Part shown: in pieces, positions 1 through 7,923 of the stretch
Layout: each line of letters begins with the position of its first letter
Numbering within the stretch: the first letter of the stretch is position 1
Program-made: the position numbers and the translations under genes
Notes under the pieces: model-generated
The model's database searches: none
The model's input: only the letters and a program-made list of their open reading frames with translations
What the model was told of the DNA's origin: nothing
NCBI RefSeq assembly: GCF_001650495.1
Contig: NZ_LWCS01000025.1
Location: 10,464-74,463, forward strand
Direction of reading: 5' to 3'
Length of the DNA stretch: 64,000 nt
Origin: Mycolicibacterium iranicum
Lineage (GTDB): Bacteria; Actinomycetota; Actinomycetes; Mycobacteriales; Mycobacteriaceae

Positions 1-39
1 GCGGCGGGAATGGCCATCATGTTCGGCGTGATGCTGTGA
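1..39 (+). CDS. 3' end of an unidentified gene (partial)
   Basis: The first 39 bases read in one frame as AAGMAIMFGVML followed by TGA. The tail is hydrophobic and glycine/methionine-rich, as at the end of a membrane protein. Only 12 codons are inside the window, so no family can be named. The stop lies 3 bases from the stop of the convergent zinc-finger gene, the tight tail-to-tail packing seen throughout this window. Confidence 0.4.
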   Translation, partial: AAGMAIMFGVML

Positions 40-42
40 GTG

Positions 43-753
43 TCAGGCCGCGGAGTTGTCCGGCGCGCCGAGCTTCCTGCGTCGACGCTCGCTGAGGGGG
101 TCGGGGTGGGGGAGCTCGGGTTGCGCGGGTAACCCCGGGCCGACGTCGTCGGCGCGCGGTGTCGCACGCGTCCGTCGCCAGAGCAGCGACGCCAAGACCG
201 CACCCACCACGACCGGCAGGTGAGAGGCGACCCTGGCGACTGTGACCTGGCCGTTCATCGAGTCGACGGCGACGTAATACACCAGGACGAGTGCATACAC
301 CGCCCCGGCGCATGCGATACCGGGCGCGAGCACCGGCCGTACCGCGGCGGCGATCAACGTCACGCCCACCGCCGCGGACCAGGCCGTCGACTCGTTGAGC
401 AGGTGGGCGCCGCCGGACATCCCGTGATGCGCCGAGACCAGTCCGAAGTCGACGCCGAGGGCTTGGACGAGAGCCAGGCACAGCTGCACCACCCCGACGG
501 CCCCGAGCACATAGCGCAGACCCCCGTCGCCACGTGGATGCGGTTGCGGCACGGTCGCCCCGGCGACATCCGATCCGCCAAATCCGTTGCCTGCGAGTGT
601 CTCCAGCAGTTGCGACTGCTGCCGGGCGACCCGGTACCACTCGGCGCACAGCCGGCAGGTCGCCAGATGCTCGTCGACGCGTGCCGACGGCACCGGCTCG
701 CGCTCCCCGTCCATCCGCGCCGAGAGTGCCTCACGCGCGACCTCGCAGTCCAT
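43..753 (-). CDS. Zinc-finger (zf-HC2/anti-sigma-like) four-helix membrane protein
   Basis: This 236-residue protein starts with a short cytoplasmic domain carrying H-L-A-T-C-R-L-C near residue 30, the HxxxCxxC motif of zinc-binding anti-sigma domains (zf-HC2). About four hydrophobic helices and a basic, proline-rich C-terminus follow. ATG 753 is preferred because GGGAGG sits 9 bases upstream; an in-frame ATG at 762 abuts that Shine-Dalgarno sequence and is less likely. It lies 58 bases downstream of a BlaI-type repressor on the same strand, so the two probably form an operon. Classical zf-HC2 anti-sigma factors sit next to a sigma factor and none is visible here, so the partner is unknown. 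It may be a sensor rather than a true anti-sigma factor. Confidence 0.72.
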   Translation of the reverse strand: MDCEVAREALSARMDGEREPVPSARVDEHLATCRLCAEWYRVARQQSQLLETLAGNGFGGSDVAGATVPQPHPRGDGGLRYVLGAVGVVQLCLALVQALGVDFGLVSAHHGMSGGAHLLNESTAWSAAVGVTLIAAAVRPVLAPGIACAGAVYALVLVYYVAVDSMNGQVTVARVASHLPVVVGAVLASLLWRRTRATPRADDVGPGLPAQPELPHPDPLSERRRRKLGAPDNSAA

Positions 754-811
754 GCCAGCCATCCTCCCGTATGCCCGCCCCGGGCGTCGACGACTCGGCG
801 CCGCGCGGCAC

Positions 812-1195
812 CTAAGCAGTTCGCCGTTCGGCGACGGAGAGCGCCCGGCGCAGGGCCGCCATCTCCGAGGCGCCGACCTGTGCGACGAAGTGCACCAGCG
901 CGGCGTGTTTACCGCCCTCGTCATCGACTTGCCCCAGCGCGTCGATCATCAACGCCGCTACGAGCTCGTCGCGGCTGCCTGCCGCGAGGTACCGGTGCGC
1001 CCGCTCGTCGCGGATCTGCACGACGAGCTCCTTGGCTGCCAGCCGCCGCAGCACTGTCATCACGGTGGTGTAGGCCAGCGTGCGATGCGTGCACAGGGCG
1101 TGGTGGACCTCGCGCACGGTTTGGGGCTGCTCGATCGCCCAGAGGTGATCCATCACCGAGCGCTCCAGCGTGCCCAGGTGCCTCGATCTGGTCAT
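812..1195 (-). CDS. BlaI/MecI/CopY-family transcriptional repressor
   Basis: The 127-residue product is a winged-helix repressor of the BlaI/MecI/CopY (penicillinase repressor) family. Residues 5-75 give the expected pattern: an LGxLExxVMxxLW opening helix, then TVREVHxAL, then a recognition helix around AYTTVMTVLRRLAAKELV. The C-terminal 45 residues form the helical dimerisation part. Members bind as dimers to palindromic operators and usually repress themselves and a neighbour. The usual partner, a BlaR1-type M56 metallopeptidase, is absent. Downstream on the same strand is the zinc-finger membrane protein, which may be the regulated or sensing partner. The signal is unknown (beta-lactam, copper and redox cues are all known in the family). 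Confidence 0.85.
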   Translation of the reverse strand: MTRSRHLGTLERSVMDHLWAIEQPQTVREVHHALCTHRTLAYTTVMTVLRRLAAKELVVQIRDERAHRYLAAGSRDELVAALMIDALGQVDDEGGKHAALVHFVAQVGASEMAALRRALSVAERRTA

Positions 1196-1297
1196 GTGCG
1201 CATCCGTTCCGTCAGCCGAGCGGTACGCACATTCAGTCGTGCCGAACGTGACCAGAGTTCCCGGTCACCGGCGCGACACTCGCGCCGCAGCAGCTGA

Positions 1298-1303
1298 TAG
1301 CGT
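1298..1303 (+). promoter_or_regulatory. Candidate -10 element for the cobalamin-riboswitch operon
   Basis: TAGCGT fits the mycobacterial TAnnnT -10 pattern. Seven bases downstream would place transcription start near 1310, immediately before the first base of the riboswitch P1 helix (1311). No convincing -35 is seen, which is common in mycobacteria. Position relative to the aptamer is the main support. Confidence 0.4.
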
Positions 1304-1310
1304 CATCGCC

Positions 1311-1485
1311 AGCCGTGGTGAACGGGAAGCCGGTGCGATACCGGCGCGGCCCTCGCCACTGTGATCGGGAATGCGACGTTCCACCTCTGCCACGCCTGCC
1401 GCGGCGGAAGCCACTGAGGCCATCCGGTCTTGGGAAGGCTGGAACGCACGCGTCACACCCGTCAGCCAGGAGACCGGCCACGGCT
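1311..1485 (+). promoter_or_regulatory. Cobalamin (B12) riboswitch
   Basis: All hallmark blocks of the cobalamin aptamer occur in order. AACGGGAAGCCGGTG (1321-1335) is followed by CCGGCGCGGCCCTCGCCACTGT (1341-1362) containing GCCACTGT at 1355-1362. Next come GCCACTG at 1410-1416, TTGGGAAGGCTGG around 1430-1442, and the B12 box AGCCAGGAGACCGGCC at 1464-1479. Helix P1 closes perfectly: AGCCGTGG (1311-1318) with CCACGGCT (1478-1485). The expression platform is the 41 bases before ATG 1527, including GGAGAGG at 1512-1518. No U-run follows a hairpin, so control is probably at translation initiation, by hiding that site when cobalamin binds. The family is bacterial, binds adenosyl- or other cobalamins, and normally turns genes off when B12 is plentiful. 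Confidence 0.95.
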
Positions 1486-1526
1486 ACGCAAGACCCCATC
1501 CACGAGGACCTGGAGAGGCGGACCTG

Positions 1527-2576
1527 ATGGTGAGCCGTGCCCTGCCACGACATCTGACCCCGACGATCGCGCTGGCCACCGCCCTAGCGGTGCTGGCGGC
1601 CTGCGCGAGCAGCGGGACTGAGGAAGCGTCGTCCCCGACAGCCGAGACGGTGACGGTCGAGAACTGCGGCATCGAGGTGAGCGTGGATCACCCGCCGGAG
1701 CGAGTGTATGCCGCCTATCAGCCCGCCACCGAGATCGCGCATGCCCTCGGCATCAGCGACAGACTGGTGGGCACCGCCTATCTGGACTCGCAGGTCCTCC
1801 CCGAATACGCCGAGGCCCAAAGGCAAGTCCCGTACGTCGCGCAACTGCCGACCCGGGACGGTCTACTGGCTGCCGAGCCCGACTTCGTGCTTTCGGGCTA
1901 CAACAACTTCTTCTCCGAAGGCAGCGGCGACACCAGCGTCGGTACCCGGGGCAGCCTGGCCGAACTGGGCATTCAGTCCTGGATCCTGAGCCCGCTGTGC
2001 CCGAGCCAGGACGGACTCTCCGACGAGGCCATCGATCCGGCGAGTGTGCGTGTCGACACCATCTACCAGGACCTGCGTGACCTCGGGACGCTCTTCGGCG
2101 TGCAGGAGCAGGCGGCAAAGGTGATTTCCGATCAGCAGGAGCGCATCGCGACGGTCGAACAGGCGGTCAAGGGCGCGCCTCGCCCGTCGGTGGCGATCGT
2201 CCTGATCGACGAGGACGGCGGGTACCGCGTCGCGGGCGGGATCGACTTCGGCACCCAGATCATCGAGCACGCCGGCGGGGTGAACGCCTTCGCCGATCTC
2301 ACGGCGCGCCGCCATGTCGACGTCGATGTCGAGGAGATCATTCGTCGAGACCCCGACGTGATTCTGACCAGCGTCTGCTGCGACATCTCCTACACCTCTG
2401 AGAACGGCGCGGAGGAGGCGGCGACGCTCGCCGCAAATCCTGCGCTGGCGGGAGTGTCGGCGGTCAGAAACGGCCAGGTTCACCCGTTTCTGTTCTCCGA
2501 TCGCGCCGCCGGTGTCCGGGCCGCTCACTCGGTCGAAGTCGTCGGGTCGATCCTGCACCCCGACCGCGTCCAGTGA
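1527..2576 (+). CDS. ABC transporter substrate-binding lipoprotein, probably for a corrinoid
   Basis: A 349-residue lipoprotein with a type II signal peptide and lipobox L-A-A-C, acylated at Cys26. The mature part has the class III solute-binding fold (Peripla_BP_2: FecB, BtuF, FepB), with GIEVSV at the start of the domain and the typical sequence DPDVILTS near the end. ATG 1527 is chosen because GGAGAGG lies 8 bases upstream and the signal peptide begins there; the open frame extends further up only because it crosses the riboswitch. It heads an operon with two FecCD permeases and an ATPase. The family binds ferric siderophores, haem or cobalamin; the upstream cobalamin riboswitch points to a corrinoid. 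Unusual for the family are several cysteines besides the lipid-anchored one, including a vicinal pair in SVCCDIS. Confidence 0.88.
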   Translation: MVSRALPRHLTPTIALATALAVLAACASSGTEEASSPTAETVTVENCGIEVSVDHPPERVYAAYQPATEIAHALGISDRLVGTAYLDSQVLPEYAEAQRQVPYVAQLPTRDGLLAAEPDFVLSGYNNFFSEGSGDTSVGTRGSLAELGIQSWILSPLCPSQDGLSDEAIDPASVRVDTIYQDLRDLGTLFGVQEQAAKVISDQQERIATVEQAVKGAPRPSVAIVLIDEDGGYRVAGGIDFGTQIIEHAGGVNAFADLTARRHVDVDVEEIIRRDPDVILTSVCCDISYTSENGAEEAATLAANPALAGVSAVRNGQVHPFLFSDRAAGVRAAHSVEVVGSILHPDRVQ

Positions 2577-2605
2577 GATAACGCCGACAGCACCGGGTCC
2601 GTCGA

Positions 2606-3679
2606 ATGTCATTGGTGCAGCAGAGGTCGCGCACAGAATCGGTCGATCAGGCATCCACACGCACCCGCAGTGGTCTGCTCCACGTCACCTGGCGGCGCGT
2701 GCTCGGACTCATCGTGGCTTCGGTCGTCCTCGCCGCCGCCGTTCTGGCGTCCATCCTGATCGGCAACTACTCGATCAGCGTCGGCGACGTGATCGCCGCG
2801 GTTTCCCGGCCGCCGGAAACTGATCTGGACAGGATCATCCAACACATCCGAATTCCACGCACCGTCGCCGGCCTGCTGGCGGGTGTCGCACTCGGTGTCG
2901 CGGGAACCGTCATGCAAGGCATTACCCGAAACCCGTTGGCGGGTCCGGGAATTCTCGGCATCAACGCCGGCGCCGGGTTGGCGGTGGTGTTCGCCATGAC
3001 TGTCTTCGGCATCACGGCCACAAGTGGCTATGTGTGGTTCGCATTCGCCGGGGCGGCCATCGCCGCGGTGTTCGTCTACGCGCTGGGCTCGCTCGGCCTC
3101 GGCGGTGCCACCCCGGTGAAGCTGGCCCTGGCGGGAGCCGCGTTCACCGCTTTCGCGGGCGCCATCACCTCAGCCATCACCTTGCTGGATGCGACCACCC
3201 TCGACGACTTCCGGTTCTGGGTGGTCGGATCACTGACCCGCGCCGACGGCACGTCGCTGGCTGCGGTGGCTCCGTTCATCACGGTCGGGGTCGTCGTCGC
3301 GATCTCGACCAGCCGCACCCTCAATGTCGTTGCCCTGGGCGACGACATGGCACAGACGCTGGGCACTCGGCTGTGGTCGGCCCGCCTGATCGCTGCGCTG
3401 GCCGTGGTCCTGCTGGCAGGCAGCGCGACCGCCATCGCAGGGCCCATCGGTTTCATCGGACTCGTCGTGCCCCACATCGCCCGACTCATCACGGGGTCGG
3501 ACTACCGGTGGATCATGGCGTGGACCATCGTGCTGGCCCCGGCCGTACTACTCCTGGCTGACGTGCTCGGCCGAATCCTGGTCGCCCCGCAGACACTTCA
3601 AGTCGGCATCATCACCGGCATCGCCGGAGCGCCGTTCTTCCTGTACCTGGTGCGCAACCGCAAGGTGTCCGGCCTGTGA
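2606..3679 (+). CDS. FecCD-family ABC permease, first subunit
   Basis: At 357 residues with about nine or ten hydrophobic helices it matches the FecCD/BtuC permease family. The conserved stretch GTVMQGITRNPLAGPGILG follows the third helix, and the cytoplasmic coupling region GPIGFIGLVVPHIAR near residue 280 contacts the ATPase. The first 25 residues are polar and cytoplasmic. It starts 29 bases after the lipoprotein gene. Its last codons overlap the second permease by four bases (GTGA), so the two are translationally coupled. Two different permease genes imply a heterodimeric channel, as in FecCD or FhuB-like siderophore systems, rather than the BtuC homodimer of E. coli. Confidence 0.93.
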   Translation: MSLVQQRSRTESVDQASTRTRSGLLHVTWRRVLGLIVASVVLAAAVLASILIGNYSISVGDVIAAVSRPPETDLDRIIQHIRIPRTVAGLLAGVALGVAGTVMQGITRNPLAGPGILGINAGAGLAVVFAMTVFGITATSGYVWFAFAGAAIAAVFVYALGSLGLGGATPVKLALAGAAFTAFAGAITSAITLLDATTLDDFRFWVVGSLTRADGTSLAAVAPFITVGVVVAISTSRTLNVVALGDDMAQTLGTRLWSARLIAALAVVLLAGSATAIAGPIGFIGLVVPHIARLITGSDYRWIMAWTIVLAPAVLLLADVLGRILVAPQTLQVGIITGIAGAPFFLYLVRNRKVSGL

Positions 3680-4770
3680 CCGCGTCGGAGGCGCGCATCG
3701 CCCAATCCCACTGCCGGCACAGCGGTTTGGATCGCGACACCCGTGTCGTCGCCGCGCGCGGCGGCCGGTTGTCGGTCCGACTCAGTCGCGGCGGCGTCCT
3801 GATCACGGTCATCGGCTGGGCGGGCGCCCTTGCCGTGGCCGCCGTATCTCTCACCCTCGGCGAGTTCCCCATCAGCGTCGCCGACGCGACGAGGGTGCTG
3901 GGAGGTGGTGGCAGCCTGATCGAACGCGACGTCGTCCTCAGTGACCGCTTGCCGCGGGCGGTGACGGGACTCGGCGTAGGCGCCGCTTTCGCACTCTCCG
4001 GCGCCATCCTGCAACGTCTCGCCGGCAACCCACTGGTGAGCCCCGACGTGATCGGCATCAACTCCGGCGCCGCGCTCGGCGCGCTGTTCGTTCTCACCGC
4101 CCTGGGCGGCAGCGGCGCGATGCTGGTCGGCGGCGCACTGCTGGGCGCACTGGTCGCCGCGTTCGCCATCCTGCTCATCTCCTACAAGCGGGGCCTGCAC
4201 GGGTTCCGGCTGGTACTGGTCGGAATCGGGGTGGCCGCCATGCTGACCTCGGGAATCTCGTATCTGCTCACGCGCGCAGACATTCACGAAGCCATCAGCG
4301 CCGCCGCGTGGCTGACCGGCAGTCTTGGCAATCGCACCACCATGCACGTCGCGATCATCGGTGTCACGCTGCTCGTCGTCGTGCCGGCGCTTATCGTCCT
4401 GGCTCGCCAGTTGCAACTTCTCGAACTCGGTGACGATCTCGCCGCGTCGCTGGGCAGCCGTCAACGTCACCGCATCGGCCTGGTTCTGATCGCCGTGATC
4501 CTGGCGGCGATGGCGACAGCTGCTGCCGGCCCGATCGGCTTCGTAGCGCTCGTCGCTCCCCAGATCGCGCGCCGACTCCTCGCCGAGCGCCACAGCGGCC
4601 TGCCATCCGCTGCGGCCGTCGGCGCACTCCTGGTAGTAGGTGCGGACCTGGCTGCTCGACTTCTGTTCGCCCCCAGCGCCATGCCGGTCGGTATCCTCAC
4701 CGCCATTCTCGGCGCACCCGTCCTGCTGTACCTTCTCGCCCGCGCCAACCGGATCGGAAGTGCCGGATGA
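3676..4770 (+). CDS. FecCD-family ABC permease, second subunit
   Basis: A 364-residue membrane protein of the same FecCD family as its upstream neighbour but clearly diverged from it, with signature GAILQRLAGNPLVSPDVIG and coupling segment GPIGFVALVAPQIAR. A GTG start at 3676 overlaps the preceding stop (GTGA). The first 40 residues are basic and polar before the first helix. Together the two permeases would form the inner-membrane pore of the riboswitch-controlled importer. Confidence 0.93.
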   Translation: MTASEARIAQSHCRHSGLDRDTRVVAARGGRLSVRLSRGGVLITVIGWAGALAVAAVSLTLGEFPISVADATRVLGGGGSLIERDVVLSDRLPRAVTGLGVGAAFALSGAILQRLAGNPLVSPDVIGINSGAALGALFVLTALGGSGAMLVGGALLGALVAAFAILLISYKRGLHGFRLVLVGIGVAAMLTSGISYLLTRADIHEAISAAAWLTGSLGNRTTMHVAIIGVTLLVVVPALIVLARQLQLLELGDDLAASLGSRQRHRIGLVLIAVILAAMATAAAGPIGFVALVAPQIARRLLAERHSGLPSAAAVGALLVVGADLAARLLFAPSAMPVGILTAILGAPVLLYLLARANRIGSAG

Positions 4771-5594
4771 ACACGGCCGCCGCCGTCACCCTGACCACGC
4801 ATGAGCTGCGCCTCGGCTACGCAGGCCGCACTATCGTCGACGACGCCACCACCGAGCTTCCCGCGGGCAAGATAACCGCGATCATCGGCCCCAACGGCTG
4901 CGGCAAGTCGACGCTATTGCGTGGTCTTGCAAAGCTTTTGACGCCTCAACACGGCGTCGTTCACCTCGATGGTCACGATCTGGCCACCATCGGCAGCCGT
5001 CAGCTCGCAACGAAGATCGGTCTGCTGCCCCAACAGCCCACCGCGCCTGACGGCATCACAGTGGCTGATCTGATCGGACGCGGACGGCACCCGCATCAGC
5101 GATGGTTCCGGCAATGGAGCTCCGCCGACAACGAAGCCGTAACCCGTGCAATGACTTACACCGGCGTGGCCGATCTCGCGGATGCTCCCATCGACGAACT
5201 CTCCGGTGGGCAACGTCAACGCGTGTGGATCGCGCTGGCGCTGGCGCAGGACCCCGACGTCATGCTTCTCGACGAGCCCACCACCTACCTGGACCTGGCG
5301 CATCAACTCGACGTCCTAGGACTGCTCGCCGCGATCAACGAGCAGACCCGGCGCACGATCGTGCTCGTTCTGCATGATCTCAACATGGCCGCGCGCTACG
5401 CCCATCACCTGATCGCCCTGCGTGACGGCCGCCTGGCCGTCCAGGGGCCGCCCGCCGAAATCATCACCGAGCAAACGGTTCGGGACGTCTTCGGAGTCGA
5501 TGCGACAATCATCACCGATCCCGTCACCGCGACTCCGCTGGTGTTACCGCACCCCGCAACGTCAGAAAGGATGCTGGGTCGGTTCGACCGCTGA
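4767..5594 (+). CDS. ABC transporter ATP-binding protein (FecE/BtuD type)
   Basis: This 275-residue nucleotide-binding subunit has Walker A GPNGCGKST near residue 41, Q-loop sequence LPQQP, signature [12 protein letters not shown] and Walker B VMLLDEPTTYLD followed by the H-loop histidine in LVLHDLNMA. The spacing and TTYLDLAHQLDVL are typical of FecE/FhuC/BtuD ATPases. It begins with an ATGA overlap with the second permease and is the last gene of the riboswitch operon. The next gene is convergent after 18 bases. Confidence 0.95.
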   Translation: MNTAAAVTLTTHELRLGYAGRTIVDDATTELPAGKITAIIGPNGCGKSTLLRGLAKLLTPQHGVVHLDGHDLATIGSRQLATKIGLLPQQPTAPDGITVADLIGRGRHPHQRWFRQWSSADNEAVTRAMTYTGVADLADAPIDELSGGQRQRVWIALALAQDPDVMLLDEPTTYLDLAHQLDVLGLLAAINEQTRRTIVLVLHDLNMAARYAHHLIALRDGRLAVQGPPAEIITEQTVRDVFGVDATIITDPVTATPLVLPHPATSERMLGRFDR

Positions 5595-5612
5595 ACTGAC
5601 GAGCCGAGCTGG

Positions 5613-6038
5613 TTACCCAGTCTTCGAATTCACCTGCTGCGGCGTAATCCGGAGAGCCACCCTGGGCTTTCGGCCCCTGGCGAGGATCGCTTCGATCGTC
5701 GTGATGATGTGAAACTGGGCGCCGTACTTGCGGCGGATGAGTTCTTCGGCTTTCGCTACCGCAGTCGGTGATTCCTCGACGATGGCGGTGCCCAGCAATT
5801 CGGGGTCGACTGGATCGACCTTGCCCATGCGGGTGGAGCGGATCACCACGATGCGCGGGTCCCGGCGCACACGCTTGACCTTCCACGCATCGGCCGGTGT
5901 CCACGCGACGAGGTCGTCGCCGTCGGACGCAATCCACATGGGCGCCCCGACGGGAGTCCCGTCTCGCTTGTAGGTCACCAGCGAGACGAACTTCGCCTCT
6001 GCCAGCTCCTTCGCCAGCGCCGCCACTCCGTCTTCCAT
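5613..6038 (-). CDS. PPOX-class flavin/F420-binding protein
   Basis: About 141 residues with a split-barrel pyridoxamine-phosphate-oxidase-like fold. The core FVSLVTYKRDGTPVGAPMW is followed by a strand with WTPADAWKVKRVRRDPRIVV, the pattern of small actinobacterial PPOX proteins that use F420 or FMN. ATG 6038 is preferred: AAGGTCGAGG lies just upstream and the fold begins soon after it. Longer alternatives are ATG 6098 and TTG 6140. Substrate and cofactor cannot be told from sequence. It is divergent from the metallo-hydrolase gene. Confidence 0.8.
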   Translation of the reverse strand: MEDGVAALAKELAEAKFVSLVTYKRDGTPVGAPMWIASDGDDLVAWTPADAWKVKRVRRDPRIVVIRSTRMGKVDPVDPELLGTAIVEESPTAVAKAEELIRRKYGAQFHIITTIEAILARGRKPRVALRITPQQVNSKTG

Positions 6039-6191
6039 AACCTCGACCTTACTGGTCGAAGAGTCGGTCCAGGCTTCACGAAGCTCGGCGTAGTGCATGT
6101 CATGTCGATCGAAAGTTAACTCTTGGTGCGCTTCGGCCAACCGCCGTTCTGAATTGTCTGCCCAGCGCTAGGTTGAACCGGGGGTGGGCAC

Positions 6192-7715
6192 ATGACGCAA
6201 TTCTTCGACGACGACGTCATCGACGTACGGCTGGAAGACGACAGGGTTGAGCAGTATTACTGGGGCGAACCGGCCGAGCCTGGCGACCTCGATCCGGACG
6301 ACGATCAGAGGCGCGAAGTCACCGTCCTCAACCGGTTCGGCGGGGCGCCCATCAAGGGTTTCGTCAAGAAGGCCACCACATTCCGCAACACTCCGATTCT
6401 TCGGCTTTCGATGGTCGATGTGCAACAAGGTGACGGTCTCATCCTCGAGACGCCTTCGGGCAAAGTGGTCTTCATCGACGGAGGAGACAACAAGCTGTTC
6501 GCCCGGCGGGTCGCGAAGGCTTTCCCCGGAACATCGGAGGATCAACCGCTGATCGTCGACGCCATCGTGATCACCCACGGCGACGCCGACCACTTCGATG
6601 GGCTCAACGAGCTTCGCAAAGCCGAAACGGATGCACCGAGCGCGGACAAGAAGATCTTCGTTGCGCCAAAGCGGGTGTATCACAACGGGATCGTCAAGCG
6701 TCCCAGCAAGATCGCCGGGACCGACGACACACGTAAGGCGACCGAAATGTTCGGCGCAACAATCGATCACGATGGGCTGTGTTACGTGGTGGATCTCGTC
6801 GAGGACATCCGAGACGTCGCTCAAGGTGAACGGAACGGCCCTTTCAACGCTTGGGCGAAGACGCTCACCGCCTGGGACGAACGAGTTCGCCGCGTCAACG
6901 ACGGCAAACCGATCGAGCTTCGGCGCATCGATCACACCAGCACCGACGCTTTTGATTTCCTCAACGACGGTGCGGCGCCCGGCCAGGAAGTCACCGTGGA
7001 AGTCCTCGGCCCCACGGTCGAAGAGGTTGACGGTACACCAGCTCTCAGATTCCTCACCGAACCGGCCGAAGGCGTTGACCTACGGCCAGGCTTCGACGAT
7101 GTCGGCTCGGGTGGAGCAAAGTCGGTGGCGCACACCATCAACGGCCATTCCATCAATTTTCGGCTCATCTACGGCAACGTGCGTTTCCTGTTCACCGGCG
7201 ATATGAACCACGAAGCGATGCGCCGGCTCCGAACTGCCAACGACGACCCGGACCTGCAGGCTGAGATTCTGAAAGCGCCCCACCACGGGTCTGCCGATTA
7301 CGACCCCGAGTTCCTGATGGAGGTGGCTCCGGTGGTGTCGATCATCTCCAGCGGCGATGAAAGTCGAGCAAAGGAATACATCCATCCTCGCGCGTCACTG
7401 ATGGCGTCGCTCGGAAAGTGCTCGCGCGAGGGCCCGAGCATCATCTTCTGCACAGAACTGGCGGCGTTCTTCGCCTATAAGGGTCCCTCCACGACCGTCT
7501 CGGGAAGCAAGACATTCGAAGGCTTCGAACGACTGAACTTCGGCATCATCCACATCCGCACCGATGGCCGACGGGTTCTGGCCTTCACCCACAGCGGTAA
7601 GAGGGGCATGAACGAGGCTTATCGGTTCACGGTATCTGAGGATGGGCGGATCGAATTCGAACCCGAGGCGGTCAAGCGCTCGGCCCCGAAGAAGGCGAAT
7701 TCGCCGGTGCGCTGA
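6192..7715 (+). CDS. ComEC-like metallo-beta-lactamase-fold hydrolase
   Basis: The 507-residue protein has an acidic N-terminus of about 65 residues without a recognisable domain, then an MBL domain. Metal-binding motif HGDADHFDG spans residues 129-137, FTGD lies at 334-337 and APHHGS has its histidines at 364-365. PHHGS is characteristic of the ComEC/Rec2 C-terminal hydrolase branch, members of which cut nucleic acids. No membrane segments or signal peptide are present, so this is a soluble, cytoplasmic stand-alone version without the DNA channel. Neighbours give no pathway. The ATG has GGGGTGGG upstream. Nuclease activity is an inference from the motif subclass only. Confidence 0.82.
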   Translation: MTQFFDDDVIDVRLEDDRVEQYYWGEPAEPGDLDPDDDQRREVTVLNRFGGAPIKGFVKKATTFRNTPILRLSMVDVQQGDGLILETPSGKVVFIDGGDNKLFARRVAKAFPGTSEDQPLIVDAIVITHGDADHFDGLNELRKAETDAPSADKKIFVAPKRVYHNGIVKRPSKIAGTDDTRKATEMFGATIDHDGLCYVVDLVEDIRDVAQGERNGPFNAWAKTLTAWDERVRRVNDGKPIELRRIDHTSTDAFDFLNDGAAPGQEVTVEVLGPTVEEVDGTPALRFLTEPAEGVDLRPGFDDVGSGGAKSVAHTINGHSINFRLIYGNVRFLFTGDMNHEAMRRLRTANDDPDLQAEILKAPHHGSADYDPEFLMEVAPVVSIISSGDESRAKEYIHPRASLMASLGKCSREGPSIIFCTELAAFFAYKGPSTTVSGSKTFEGFERLNFGIIHIRTDGRRVLAFTHSGKRGMNEAYRFTVSEDGRIEFEPEAVKRSAPKKANSPVR

Positions 7716-7923
7716 GCGAGAGCCACACCTCCCCAGACCTCCCCGCCGCACACCAAATGTTCGGAATGCGTAATCACCGAGGTTCGCTCAGCGCGTTGCC
7801 CCATCGGCGTCCGGCTGACAAAATCTCCGGCCGAAACGTTCCGACCGGAACCGACTGAGCAAGGACAGCGCGATCACCGAAAGCCGCAACTATGCCGACG
7901 CCGAGCAGGCGCGGCTTGAGGCG

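Noticed and set aside
1371-1526. N-terminal extension of the binding lipoprotein starting inside the riboswitch
   Set aside because: It would translate the aptamer and bury the signal peptide 52 residues inside; the ribosome site and lipobox both support ATG 1527.
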